Source: JACNKJ01 sp964440095 (GTDB lineage Bacteria > Krumholzibacteriota > Krumholzibacteriia > JACNKJ01). Taken from it: DNA of 20,590 nucleotides. This document shows positions 1 to 7,487 of this stretch, piece by piece. The first letter of the stretch is position 1; the number at the start of each line of letters is the position of its first letter. The notes beneath the pieces are model-generated. The model saw nothing but the letters and a program-made list of their open reading frames with translations. It searched no databases and was not told the origin of the DNA. The DNA lies in NCBI GenBank assembly GCA_964440095.1, contig CAYTPZ010000036.1, positions 1 to 20,590 on the forward strand, given 5' to 3'. The position numbers were made by a program, and so were the translations under genes.

Positions 1-443
1 GAGGATGGAAACAATATAGTCAATCGTGGCGCACAAAACAAGTGTTATCTATAATGTTAACAACGGGTTAGCGGGCACAAGGGGCACAGTTCTTGCCGCC
101 GCAAACAGACAAAAAGTCCACCCGGGTGGACGCCGGAACAAGCCGCACTCGGCGCGAAAGCAAAGAGCCGAAGACGGTGAATCATGGCTCGCTGCTCACA
201 CGAAACCCGGAAGAGCCTTTCAGCAGAACCCTCCAAGCCCCCCCCCGCTGGAGGCGAAATAAAAACCCAATAATAACAACTAATTACAGGGGCGGAGAAC
301 TGCCATACTCGGCATATCCCTTGCGGTAGACCTTTGCGGGTGAGACTCCCTAATTCAGCCGTTCTTCGGGTCCATCCTCCGGCGGGCATCCGGTAAGCGC
401 CTCAGCGCCCGTTCTGAGTGATTGCGGTTAGTGACTCGGAGCA
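1..443. other. Non-coding stretch upstream of the atp operon
   Basis: No convincing protein gene is visible here. Open frames on both strands give low-complexity Arg/Pro/Ser-rich translations with no family resemblance and no good ribosome binding site. Visible features are a perfect 16-bp palindrome (GTCCACCCGGGTGGAC) at 116-131, a run of nine C at about 240-248, and from about 290 onward a GC-rich region with several short self-complementary segments (for example TGCC/GGCA at 313-326 and CTCAG/CTGAG near 402-420) that leads straight into an intrinsic terminator. The 3' part could therefore be the end of a small RNA transcript. I compared it by eye with 6S RNA, SRP RNA, tmRNA and common riboswitch signatures and recognised none of them. 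Confidence 0.5.
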
Positions 444-473
444 GGCCGGATCCTTATGGGTCCGCCTTTTTTC
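444..473 (+). terminator. Intrinsic terminator upstream of atpZ
   Basis: The arms 444-453 and 458-466 (GGCCGGATCC and GGGTCCGCC) pair with one bulged C and one G-T wobble around a TTAT loop, followed by six T residues (467-472). It ends whatever is transcribed from the upstream region. Its position means that the atp operon needs its own promoter downstream. Confidence 0.75.
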
Positions 474-503
474 TATTTTAAGAGATGAAGCAAAGAATCG
501 GAC

Positions 504-532
504 TTGAACATCCCCAAGAGAGACACTATTCT
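504..532 (+). promoter_or_regulatory. Candidate sigma-70-type promoter of the atp operon
   Basis: A -35-like TTGAAC (504-509) and a -10-like TATTCT (527-532) are separated by exactly 17 bases. Each matches four of six consensus positions. The pair lies just after the upstream terminator and before the in-frame ATG at 572. The prediction rests on motif and spacing only. Confidence 0.4.
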
Positions 533-571
533 GTGGCCGCTTTTCAGAAACTCCCTTTCCCAAATGAAATC

Positions 572-859
572 ATGGACCAACCCCAAAAACCTCTCGGAAA
601 GATGAGGAATTGGGTTCGGAAACGATCGAGGGAATCAGCCTCGGCCTCTCTGGCCCACTTGGGATTAACCTATGCCCTGGCAGTGGTGGTTTACGGTCTC
701 GGTGGGTGGTGGCTCGACAAACGTTTGGAAACGACACCTTGGTTCACTCTAGTAGGAGTAGCCTTGGGAGCCGTGGGGGGATTCATCTGGGTTTACCGGG
801 AAGTGATGCGAGACAGCAGCGCATCGCAAGACGAGCAGGAAGAGAAAGGGAAGCCATGA
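572..859 (+). CDS. atpZ: AtpZ/AtpI-family ATP synthase accessory protein
   Basis: This is a small membrane protein of the AtpZ (F0F1-ATPase gene 1) family, the usual first gene of atp operons, thought to help assemble or stabilise F0 and possibly to carry Mg2+ or Ca2+. After a basic N-terminus it shows two hydrophobic helices (starting at LTYALAVVVYGLGGWWLDK and FTLVGVALGAVGGFIWVYR), with the family's G-W-W-L-D-K turn between them and an acidic Gln/Glu-rich tail. The frame opens at 485 (124 residues). I prefer the ATG at 572 (95 residues) because the terminator ends at 473 and a candidate promoter sits at 504-532, inside the longer version; ATG 602 is also possible. The stop overlaps the next gene's start (ATGA). 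Confidence 0.8.
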   Translation: MDQPQKPLGKMRNWVRKRSRESASASLAHLGLTYALAVVVYGLGGWWLDKRLETTPWFTLVGVALGAVGGFIWVYREVMRDSSASQDEQEEKGKP

Positions 860-1245
860 GTGGCAATATCCGCATCTTCCTGGGAGGACTCGCCGCCATG
901 GCGATTGTCTTCACGCTCCTGGCGCTTGCCATCGCCCCGAAATATGGGGAGGCGGCGCAGCCTGCGGCCCTGGCGGCCGTTTGGCTTGGAGCCCTCGCAG
1001 CGGCTTGGGGTTTTTTCCAATTGCGACGGTCGCTAGACAAGAGCAATTTAGATTTTCTGAAAGCGTTTTTTGGTGGATTGGCCCTACGTTTTACGGTGCT
1101 AGCTTTAGTGGGCCTCACTGTTTACTTTGCCACGCCATGGGACATCTACGTCTTCATGGTTAGCTTGGCCTTGACCTATCCGCTGTATCTGGGGTTTGAA
1201 GCCTGGAGAATCGGCGGAGAGACGACCGGGAAGCGGGGATCCTGA
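856..1245 (+). CDS. atpI: ATP synthase subunit I (AtpI-like membrane protein)
   Basis: This 129-residue protein is almost entirely hydrophobic, with about four membrane helices. It has the size, composition and position of ATP synthase protein I, a non-essential F0 assembly factor that assists c-ring formation. The ATG at 856 overlaps the atpZ stop by four bases (ATGA), which indicates translational coupling; the frame is open further upstream (from 610), but that part lies inside atpZ. The assignment rests on topology and operon position more than on a diagnostic motif. The charged segment after helix 2 (RRSLDKSNLDFLKAFFGG) resembles the cytoplasmic loop of the family. Confidence 0.7.
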   Translation: MSGNIRIFLGGLAAMAIVFTLLALAIAPKYGEAAQPAALAAVWLGALAAAWGFFQLRRSLDKSNLDFLKAFFGGLALRFTVLALVGLTVYFATPWDIYVFMVSLALTYPLYLGFEAWRIGGETTGKRGS

Positions 1246-1273
1246 GAGGATCCACTGCAGCGAGGTTTGAATC

Positions 1274-2221
1274 TTGTTCTTCGCGAGCGGCACAAACCAC
1301 GGTGGAGATGGGCATGAAGCGGTCGTCCAGGACGCCGCGCATGCTGCGGAGGATGCAGCCCACGCCGCAGTCGAGCATGGCGCCGAGCATGCAGCCGAGC
1401 ACGCCAGCAGCGTCGACCCCATGTCTCACGTGGTCAATCACGACTACTGGGAGCTGACCCACAGCATCAAGGTCAACTTCCACGATTGGTTGGCGGCCAA
1501 GCTCCCCTTCCTCGAGCACAATCCCCTGGGCATCGATTTCACGCCTACCATGCACGTGCTCATGCTTTGGATCGCCGGCCTGGCGCTTTTCCTGATTCTT
1601 CGCAGCATCGCGAACAAAGAGAAGGGCATGGTGCCCACGGGGCGTCTGCGCAACTTCTTCGAATCCATCGTGGTCTTCCTGCGCGATGAAGTTGTCTACA
1701 ATATCATGGGCGACCAGGTGGGCCGCAGGTTCCTGCCCTACCTGCTCACCGTCTTCTTCTTCATTCTGTTCACGAATCTGCTGGGACTGATCCCCTCCAT
1801 GGCCACGGCCACTGGGAATATCAACGTCACGGCCACGCTCGCCATCTTCACCTTCCTCATGACTCAGTTCAGCGGCATGCGTGAAAACGGATTCATAGGA
1901 CACTGGAAGGGGCTTGTGCCCCCGGGCGTGCCCTTCTTCCTTATACCCATCATGATTCCCATCGAGATCATGGGGATGTTCACCAAACCTTTCGCGCTGA
2001 CCGTCAGGCTTTTTGCGAACATGATCGCAGGGCACATCATCATCCTGAGTTTCTTCAACCTCATCTTTGCCATGGGGAACATGCCCTACCTGGCGCCGCT
2101 GCCCTTCGCGGGCGCGGTGGCCATCAGCGCTTTCGAGATTTTCGTGGCCTTTTTGCAGGCCTTCATCTTCACGTTTTTGTCGACGATTTTCATTTACCAG
2201 GCGGTTCACCCGGATCACTAG
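1274..2221 (+). CDS. atpB: ATP synthase F0 subunit a
   Basis: Subunit a (315 residues) forms the stator half-channels that carry protons to and from the c-ring. The essential arginine is visible as R245 in LTVRLFANMIAGH, the counterpart of E. coli R210, and further helices follow (PFAGAVAISAFEIFVAFLQAF). The N-terminus is unusual: about 45 residues rich in Ala, His and Glu (HAAEDAAHAAVEHGAEHAAEHA) precede the conserved domain. The start appears to be TTG at 1274, supported by a GCGAGG ribosome binding site at 1260-1265 with 8-base spacing. The only in-frame ATG near the domain (1421) would remove the His-rich segment and has no good binding site. The protein is longer than E. coli AtpB (271 residues) because of this extension, which may be a leader or a metal-binding tail. 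Confidence 0.95.
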   Translation: MFFASGTNHGGDGHEAVVQDAAHAAEDAAHAAVEHGAEHAAEHASSVDPMSHVVNHDYWELTHSIKVNFHDWLAAKLPFLEHNPLGIDFTPTMHVLMLWIAGLALFLILRSIANKEKGMVPTGRLRNFFESIVVFLRDEVVYNIMGDQVGRRFLPYLLTVFFFILFTNLLGLIPSMATATGNINVTATLAIFTFLMTQFSGMRENGFIGHWKGLVPPGVPFFLIPIMIPIEIMGMFTKPFALTVRLFANMIAGHIIILSFFNLIFAMGNMPYLAPLPFAGAVAISAFEIFVAFLQAFIFTFLSTIFIYQAVHPDH

Positions 2222-2236
2222 CCGGGGAATCAAATC

Positions 2237-2248
2237 GGGCTTCGGCCC
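2237..2248 (+). promoter_or_regulatory. UUCG-tetraloop hairpin between atpB and atpE
   Basis: GGGC-TTCG-GCCC forms a compact hairpin with the very stable C(UUCG)G tetraloop, 27 bases upstream of the atpE start and followed by a strong GGAGG. There is no T-run, so it is not a terminator. It may act as an mRNA processing or stability element that raises c-subunit output, because c is needed in many copies per complex. The function is inference. Confidence 0.4.
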
Positions 2249-2275
2249 AACCATTAAGTTCGGAGGAAAGAAAAG

Positions 2276-2518
2276 ATGCTTCCCTTCTTCACCATTGTCG
2301 CTGCTCATCTCGCCGCGGGTTTTGGTGCCGGCATCGCCGTCATCGGCGCCGGCTACGGTATCGGCAAATTAGCGGCTGCTGCTATGGAAGGCATGGCTCG
2401 TCAGCCTGAGGCTGCCGGCGATATTCGCGGCGGCATGATCCTGGCCGCGGCCCTCATCGAGGGCGTTGCCCTGTTCGCGCTGGTTATCTGCATCATTTTG
2501 GCCGGTACTTCCGCTTAA
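2276..2518 (+). CDS. atpE: ATP synthase F0 subunit c
   Basis: Subunit c (80 residues) is the rotor proteolipid. It is a two-helix hairpin with a Gly-rich first helix (GAGYGIG pattern), the conserved polar loop RQPEA (42-46) and the ion-carrying carboxylate E62 in LIEGVALFALV. The positions that bind Na+ in Na+-translocating enzymes are hydrophobic or Gly here: the Gln of helix 1 is I29, the Ser after the Glu is G63, then V64, and the Tyr is F67. The ring is therefore predicted to carry protons. A strong GGAGG (2262-2266) lies nine bases before the ATG, consistent with high expression. Confidence 0.97.
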   Translation: MLPFFTIVAAHLAAGFGAGIAVIGAGYGIGKLAAAAMEGMARQPEAAGDIRGGMILAAALIEGVALFALVICIILAGTSA

Positions 2519-2542
2519 GCCCCGCTCGAGAAAGGGACGACC

Positions 2543-3076
2543 ATGGTCGCCACAATTTCTATGGGGCCTGCGCTCTTCGCGTCGGGTGGCTTGCTCGATC
2601 CCGACCCGGGATTGATCATCTGGACGGTGCTGACCTTCCTGGCCTTGGTGCTGCTGCTTAGCAGGACCGCCTGGAAGCCCATCATCAATGGACTGGACCG
2701 CCGGGAAAACGCGATTCGCAATTCCCTGGAGGAAGCCGAAAAGTCTCGCCAGGAAGCCCTGAGCCTGATCGAAGAGCAGAAAGATGCCCTAGGCAAGGCC
2801 CGTGATGAGGCGCAGGACATCATTGAGAGAGGCAAGGCCCAGGCCGGGACCATGCGCGACGAAATCGTCGCCAAGGCCCAGACCGAAGCCGAGCAAACTC
2901 TCGATGCCGCGCGTCGCGAGATCGAAGTGCAGATCGGCCAGGCCCGCGAAGAACTGCGCCGCGAGCTTGTAGACCTCAGCGTGGAAGTCGCGAGCAAGGT
3001 CATTGGCCGTTCGCTCAGCGATGAGGATCACAAACGATTGGCCGGCGATTTCCTACGGGAGATGAAGGGGCACTAA
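2543..3076 (+). CDS. atpF: ATP synthase F0 subunit b
   Basis: Subunit b (177 residues) is the peripheral stalk that joins F0 to the delta subunit. It has a short N-terminal segment, one membrane helix (about residues 24-41, LIIWTVLTFLALVLLLSR), the usual W-K-P-I motif just after it, and a long charged heptad-rich coiled coil (about 50-150) ending in a delta-binding region (LVDLSVEVASKVIGRSL). Length is normal. There is only one b-type gene, so the stalk is expected to be a homodimer. The stop shares one base with the atpH start (TAATG). Confidence 0.95.
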   Translation: MVATISMGPALFASGGLLDPDPGLIIWTVLTFLALVLLLSRTAWKPIINGLDRRENAIRNSLEEAEKSRQEALSLIEEQKDALGKARDEAQDIIERGKAQAGTMRDEIVAKAQTEAEQTLDAARREIEVQIGQAREELRRELVDLSVEVASKVIGRSLSDEDHKRLAGDFLREMKGH

Positions 3077-3627
3077 TGCGCAACTTCGCCATCGCCAAGG
3101 TCTACGCTTCCGCGCTTCTGGATCTCGGACGCGAGAAAGGTCAGCTGGAAGAGCTGAGCCGCTCGCTCGCCGGGTTCCGGGATCTGCTGGATGCCAATAC
3201 CGAATTGCGAGAGGTTTTTCTCTCGCCGGAATTGGGTCTGGCCGAAAAGCGCGGCGTGCTCGAGAAAGTAACGGAGGGGGAGCCAGAGCTTTTCCGCCAA
3301 TTCCTGCTCGTGCTGGTAAGTAAGCGTCGTGAGGCCGTGTACGGAGATATTGTGGCCGTTTTCGAGCATCTGCTCGATCTGGCCGAGTCTCGTTTGCGCG
3401 GCGTCCTGGCCAGCGCTCATCCCCTGGATGATGCGCAGCGTGTGAACATCGAGAAGGCTCTGAGCGAGAGTACCGGGAAGGATGTTCGCCTGGAACTCGA
3501 ACTGGAAAAAGATCTTTTGGCCGGCATGGTGCTGACCCTGGACGACCAGACCTTGGACGGAAGCCTGAAAACGCGGCTCCGCCGATTGAAGGACCGTCTG
3601 ACGACGGCCGAATTGGGAAAGGAATGA
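3076..3627 (+). CDS. atpH: ATP synthase F1 subunit delta
   Basis: Delta (183 residues) sits on top of the alpha3beta3 head and holds the peripheral stalk. The N-terminal helical domain begins with the characteristic A-K-V-Y-A-S-A-L-L-D-L pattern (about 6-17), and the C-terminal domain carries the LVSKRRE segment and the terminal Gly-containing sheet (AGMVLTLDDQTLDGSLKTRL), which matches the family's 'GG..i.vgd.viDgSv..rL' ending. Length is normal. Its start overlaps the atpF stop by one base, and its stop lies one base before the atpA start, so translation is probably coupled across all three. Confidence 0.95.
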   Translation: MRNFAIAKVYASALLDLGREKGQLEELSRSLAGFRDLLDANTELREVFLSPELGLAEKRGVLEKVTEGEPELFRQFLLVLVSKRREAVYGDIVAVFEHLLDLAESRLRGVLASAHPLDDAQRVNIEKALSESTGKDVRLELELEKDLLAGMVLTLDDQTLDGSLKTRLRRLKDRLTTAELGKE

Positions 3628-3628
3628 G

Positions 3629-5140
3629 ATGAAGATCCGCCCTGAAGAGATCACATCGATCATTAAGAGCGAGATCGAGGGCTTCGAGGGTTCTCTCGAG
3701 GTCGAGGAAACCGGACAGGTTCTGGAGGTTGGCGACGGCATTGCGCGCGTCTACGGTCTCAAGGGCTGCATGGCCGGCGAGCTGCTGGAGTTCTCCAACG
3801 GTTCCATGGGCATGGCCCTGAACCTGGAAGAGGACAATATCGGCGCGGTGATCCTCGGCGAGTACTTCGACATTCGTGAGGGTTCGCCCGTGAAGCGGAC
3901 GCAGCGAGTCATCTCGGTGCCCGTAGGACCAGGCCTGCTGGGTCGCGTGGTCACGCCTCTGGGTGAGCCCATGGACGGCAAGGGACCCATCCAGCACGAG
4001 AAGTTTCGCCCCCTCGAAGTGATTGCCCCCGGAATCGTCGATCGCCAGCCCGTGAAAGAGCCCCTGCAGACAGGCATCAAGGCCGTCGACGCCATGACGC
4101 CCATCGGCCGTGGCCAGCGCGAGTTGATCATCGGCGACCGCGGCACGGGTAAGACCGCCATCGCCCTGGACGCCATCATCAACCAGAAGGACACCGGCGT
4201 TATCTGCGTCTATGTGGCCATCGGGCAGAAGGCATCCACTGTGGCCGGCGTGGTGGAGAAGCTGAAGAACAACGGCGCCATGGACTACACCATTATCGTG
4301 GCGGCCAATGCTTCCGACTCGGCGCCCCTACAGTACATCGCTCCTTATGCGGGCGCGGCCATGGCCGAGTACTTCATGTACGACAAGGGCGGACACACCC
4401 TTTGCATCTATGATGATCTTTCCAAGCAGGCTGTGGCCTATCGCCAGCTGTCCCTGCTGCTGCGTCGTCCTCCCGGCCGTGAAGCCTATCCCGGCGACGT
4501 GTTCTACCTGCACAGCCGCCTCCTTGAGCGCGCGGCCAAACTCAGCGACGCCCGCGGTGGCGGATCGCTAACGGCCCTGCCCATCATCGAGACCCAGGCC
4601 GGCGACGTGACGGCCTACATTCCGACCAACGTGATCTCCATCACCGATGGACAGATCTTCCTGGAGCCCAACCTGTTCTATCAGGGCGTGCGTCCTGCGG
4701 TGAACGTGGGTATCTCGGTTTCGCGAGTGGGTGGTAACGCACAGATCAAAGCCATGAAGAAGGTGGCCGGATCCCTGCGACTGACACTGGCGCAGTACCG
4801 TGAACTGGAGGCCTTCGCCCAGTTCGGTTCCGAGCTCGACAAGTCCACACAGGCCGCCTTGAGTCTTGGTGCGCGCATGGTGGAACTTCTCAAGCAGGAT
4901 CAATACGTGCCCATGTCCACCAGCGATCAGGTCATGGTGATTTACGCGGGCGTCAACGGCGCACTTAGTGAAGTGCCCGTGGATAAGGTTCGCGAGTTCG
5001 AAGCCCAGTTCCTTGCCTATATGGAATCGCAGCATCCAGCCGTGGGCGCTGCCATCAAGGAACACGGAGCCATGAGCGATGAGAACGAGGCCGAGTTGAA
5101 AACGGCTCTCGAAGAATTCCATAAGCAGTTCAAGGCTTAG
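3629..5140 (+). CDS. atpA: ATP synthase F1 subunit alpha
   Basis: Alpha (503 residues) carries the three non-catalytic nucleotide sites and supplies the arginine finger to the catalytic sites. The P-loop is at residues 169-176 and reads GDRGTGKT; K175 has the same number as in E. coli. The finger arginine is in VSRVGGNAQ, followed by the conserved K-x-M-K-K and L-A-Q-Y-R-E-L-E segments. The N-terminus (PEEITSIIKSEIEGFE) is the delta-binding helix. One departure is Gly at P-loop position 172, where most alpha subunits have Gln (GDRQTGKT). Length and order are otherwise typical. Confidence 0.98.
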   Translation: MKIRPEEITSIIKSEIEGFEGSLEVEETGQVLEVGDGIARVYGLKGCMAGELLEFSNGSMGMALNLEEDNIGAVILGEYFDIREGSPVKRTQRVISVPVGPGLLGRVVTPLGEPMDGKGPIQHEKFRPLEVIAPGIVDRQPVKEPLQTGIKAVDAMTPIGRGQRELIIGDRGTGKTAIALDAIINQKDTGVICVYVAIGQKASTVAGVVEKLKNNGAMDYTIIVAANASDSAPLQYIAPYAGAAMAEYFMYDKGGHTLCIYDDLSKQAVAYRQLSLLLRRPPGREAYPGDVFYLHSRLLERAAKLSDARGGGSLTALPIIETQAGDVTAYIPTNVISITDGQIFLEPNLFYQGVRPAVNVGISVSRVGGNAQIKAMKKVAGSLRLTLAQYRELEAFAQFGSELDKSTQAALSLGARMVELLKQDQYVPMSTSDQVMVIYAGVNGALSEVPVDKVREFEAQFLAYMESQHPAVGAAIKEHGAMSDENEAELKTALEEFHKQFKA

Positions 5141-5160
5141 CCACTTAAGCACGGAGCGAA

Positions 5161-6048
5161 ATGGCCAGCGCCAAGGACATCAAAAACAGGATCACGAGCG
5201 TCACAAGCACGCACAAGATCACTCGTACCATGGAAATGGTGTCGACGAGCAAGTTCAAACGCTTCGCCGACCGGGCCAGCGCGGCCATGCCCTTTTCCAG
5301 TGCGCTCCCGGCCATGCTCGCCCTGCTCGCTTCGGCCGAAGATGACGCGGCCTCGCAGCCTTTGCTCGAAACCCGTTCCGCAGTGCGGCGTGTGGCCCTG
5401 CTGCTGCTTACCACCAACCGCGGGCTTTGCGGGCCGCTCAATTCGAACCTTCTCAAGAAGACCATGATCTTCCGGCGCGAGCTTGAAGCGAAGGGCATCG
5501 AGATGGATTTGCATGTGGTGGGCAAAAAGGGCATCGGCTTCATGCGCTTTTTGGGTGTGGAGATGGGGAGCCAGAAGAACGATCTGCCCGACGCTCCTCA
5601 ACCCGAGCATGCCGACGCCTTCGCCGACATGTTGGTGGATGACTTCTTGAGCGAACGTGTGGACGAGGTCTACATCGCCTATCCCCACTTCAAGAACGCT
5701 GCGGAGCAGCCGCCGGTGATCGAACGCATTCTGCCCCTATCCGCACCGGAGACGGCCGAAAACGATGAGAAGGAAGACGACAATCTTCAGCTCAACTTCC
5801 TTTTCGAACCGGGCAAAGACGACCTGCTCGGCGAACTGTTGCCCCTTTACCTGCGCAACAGCTTTTTCCGCATCCTGCTCGAGGCCGCGGCCAGTGAGCA
5901 GGGAGCAAGGCGTACGGCCATGAAGGCGGCCACCGACAGCGCCGAAGAAATGATCACGAATTTGACCCGCTCCTACAACAAGGCCCGACAGGCGGCCATC
6001 ACCACGGAGCTATTGGAAATCGTTGGCGGCGCGGAAGCGCTGAAGTAG
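5161..6048 (+). CDS. atpG: ATP synthase F1 subunit gamma
   Basis: Gamma (295 residues) is the central rotor shaft. The conserved N-terminal helix (DIKNRITSVTSTHKITRTME) and C-terminal helix (DSAEEMITNLTRSYNKARQA, ending ITTELLEIVGGAEAL) that form the coiled coil are both present. The Rossmann-like middle domain contains NRGLCGPLNSN, close to the usual DRGLCGGLN. There is an acidic Glu/Asp-rich stretch at about residues 198-208 (ETAENDEKEDD). I see no plant-type Cys regulatory insert. A GGAG precedes the ATG. Confidence 0.96.
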   Translation: MASAKDIKNRITSVTSTHKITRTMEMVSTSKFKRFADRASAAMPFSSALPAMLALLASAEDDAASQPLLETRSAVRRVALLLLTTNRGLCGPLNSNLLKKTMIFRRELEAKGIEMDLHVVGKKGIGFMRFLGVEMGSQKNDLPDAPQPEHADAFADMLVDDFLSERVDEVYIAYPHFKNAAEQPPVIERILPLSAPETAENDEKEDDNLQLNFLFEPGKDDLLGELLPLYLRNSFFRILLEAAASEQGARRTAMKAATDSAEEMITNLTRSYNKARQAAITTELLEIVGGAEALK

Positions 6049-6068
6049 CCAAAAGACAGGAGACCGAG

Positions 6069-7487
6069 ATGAGCGCCAAAGGGAAAGTGGTTCAGGTGAT
6101 TGGACCCGTCATCGACGTGGAATTCCCGCCCGACCAGCTCCCTGAGATCATGAACGCCTTGCAGATCGACACGGAGATCGAAGGCCTTCAGATCAAACTC
6201 ACGGCCGAGGTGCAGCAGCACATCGGGCGAAACCAGGTGCGTGCGGTGGCCATGAGTCCCACCGACGGTTTGGTTCGCGGCGTCGATGTTGTGGACACTG
6301 GCCAGTCGATCACCGTACCGGTGGGCGAAGGTGTGCTGGGTCGCATACTCAACGTACTCGGCGATCCCGTGGATGAAATGGGTCCCGTTGAGCACAGCGA
6401 GCGCCGCGCCATTCACAGCGCTCCCCCGAGCTTCGACAAGATCGAGCCCAAGAGCGAGATCTTCGAAACGGGTATCAAGGTTATCGATCTGCTCGCGCCT
6501 TACGTGCGCGGTGGAAAGGTGGGGCTCTTCGGTGGTGCCGGTGTGGGTAAGACCGTTGTCATCATGGAGCTCATCAACAACATCGCCAAGGAGCACGGCG
6601 GCTACTCCGTGTTCTGTGGAGTAGGCGAACGCACCCGCGAAGGCAATGACCTTTGGCTCGAGATGAAGGAGTCGGGCGTCATCGACAAGACGGCGCTCAT
6701 CTACGGTCAGATGACCGAGCCTCCGGGAGCGCGTCTGCGTGTGGGTCTTTCGGGACTGACCGTGGCCGAGCACTTCCGCGACATGGGCGGCGGCCGCGAC
6801 GTGCTGGTGTTCATCGACAACATCTTCCGTTTCACCCAGGCGGGCTCGGAGGTGTCCGCGCTCTTGGGCCGCATGCCCAGCGCGGTGGGCTACCAGCCTT
6901 CCCTGTCCACGGAAATGGGTGAGTTGCAGGAGCGCATCACCACCACGAGTTCAGGCGCCATCACCTCGGTGCAGGCCATCTACGTTCCCGCCGATGACCT
7001 TACCGACCCCGCGCCGGCGACCACCTTCAGCCACCTCGACGCGATCACGGTGCTCAGCCGTCCCATCGCGGAGCTGGGAATTTATCCGGCGGTGGATCCG
7101 CTCACATCTTCCAGCCGCATTCTCGATCCCAACGTTCTGGGCGAGGAGCACTACAACACGGCACGCGAGGTGCAGCGAATTCTGCAGCGTTACAACGACC
7201 TGCAGGACATCATCGCTATTCTCGGCATGGACGAACTGGGTGAAGAGGACAAGCTCCTGGTGCAGCGCGCCCGAAAGATCCAGCGCTTCATGAGTCAGCC
7301 CTTCTTCGTGGCCGAACAGTTCACGGGTTTCCCCGGCAAGTACGTGAGGCTGGAAGATACCATTCGCAGTTTCCGAGAACTCACCGAGGGAAAATGGGAT
7401 CACCTGCCCGAGCAGGCCTTCTACTATGTGGGCTCCATCGAGGAAGCCGAGGCGAAGGCCAAGGACTTGGAGTCGGCTCATGCCTAG
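6069..7487 (+). CDS. atpD: ATP synthase F1 subunit beta
   Basis: Beta (472 residues) holds the catalytic sites. The P-loop is GGAGVGKT (155-162, K161 contacts phosphate). The catalytic base is E187 in GVGERTREGNDLW. Walker B reads VLVFIDNIFRFTQAG, and the lever motif is DELGEED, a conservative variant of DELSEED. The N-terminal barrel starts GKVVQVIGPVIDVEFP as expected. A clear AGGAG lies before the ATG. The last eight bases overlap the start of atpC. Confidence 0.99.
   Translation: MSAKGKVVQVIGPVIDVEFPPDQLPEIMNALQIDTEIEGLQIKLTAEVQQHIGRNQVRAVAMSPTDGLVRGVDVVDTGQSITVPVGEGVLGRILNVLGDPVDEMGPVEHSERRAIHSAPPSFDKIEPKSEIFETGIKVIDLLAPYVRGGKVGLFGGAGVGKTVVIMELINNIAKEHGGYSVFCGVGERTREGNDLWLEMKESGVIDKTALIYGQMTEPPGARLRVGLSGLTVAEHFRDMGGGRDVLVFIDNIFRFTQAGSEVSALLGRMPSAVGYQPSLSTEMGELQERITTTSSGAITSVQAIYVPADDLTDPAPATTFSHLDAITVLSRPIAELGIYPAVDPLTSSSRILDPNVLGEEHYNTAREVQRILQRYNDLQDIIAILGMDELGEEDKLLVQRARKIQRFMSQPFFVAEQFTGFPGKYVRLEDTIRSFRELTEGKWDHLPEQAFYYVGSIEEAEAKAKDLESAHA

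Noticed and set aside
26..389. Three overlapping small frames at the window start
   Set aside because: They overlap on both strands, lack ribosome binding sites and give unconvincing compositions; treated as non-coding.
290..470. 6S RNA, SRP RNA, tmRNA or a known riboswitch
   Set aside because: I looked for their conserved segments by eye and found none. A covariance search would be needed before any such call.
1160..2308. 382-residue frame on the minus strand opposite atpI-atpB
   Set aside because: It is antisense to the well-supported subunit a gene. The translation is rich in His, Glu, Asp and Gly with no family resemblance, typical of a shadow frame in GC-rich DNA.
3053..3997. 314-residue minus-strand frame opposite atpH-atpA
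   Set aside because: It is antisense to two highly conserved genes, with low-complexity Arg/Pro-rich translation and no recognisable motif.
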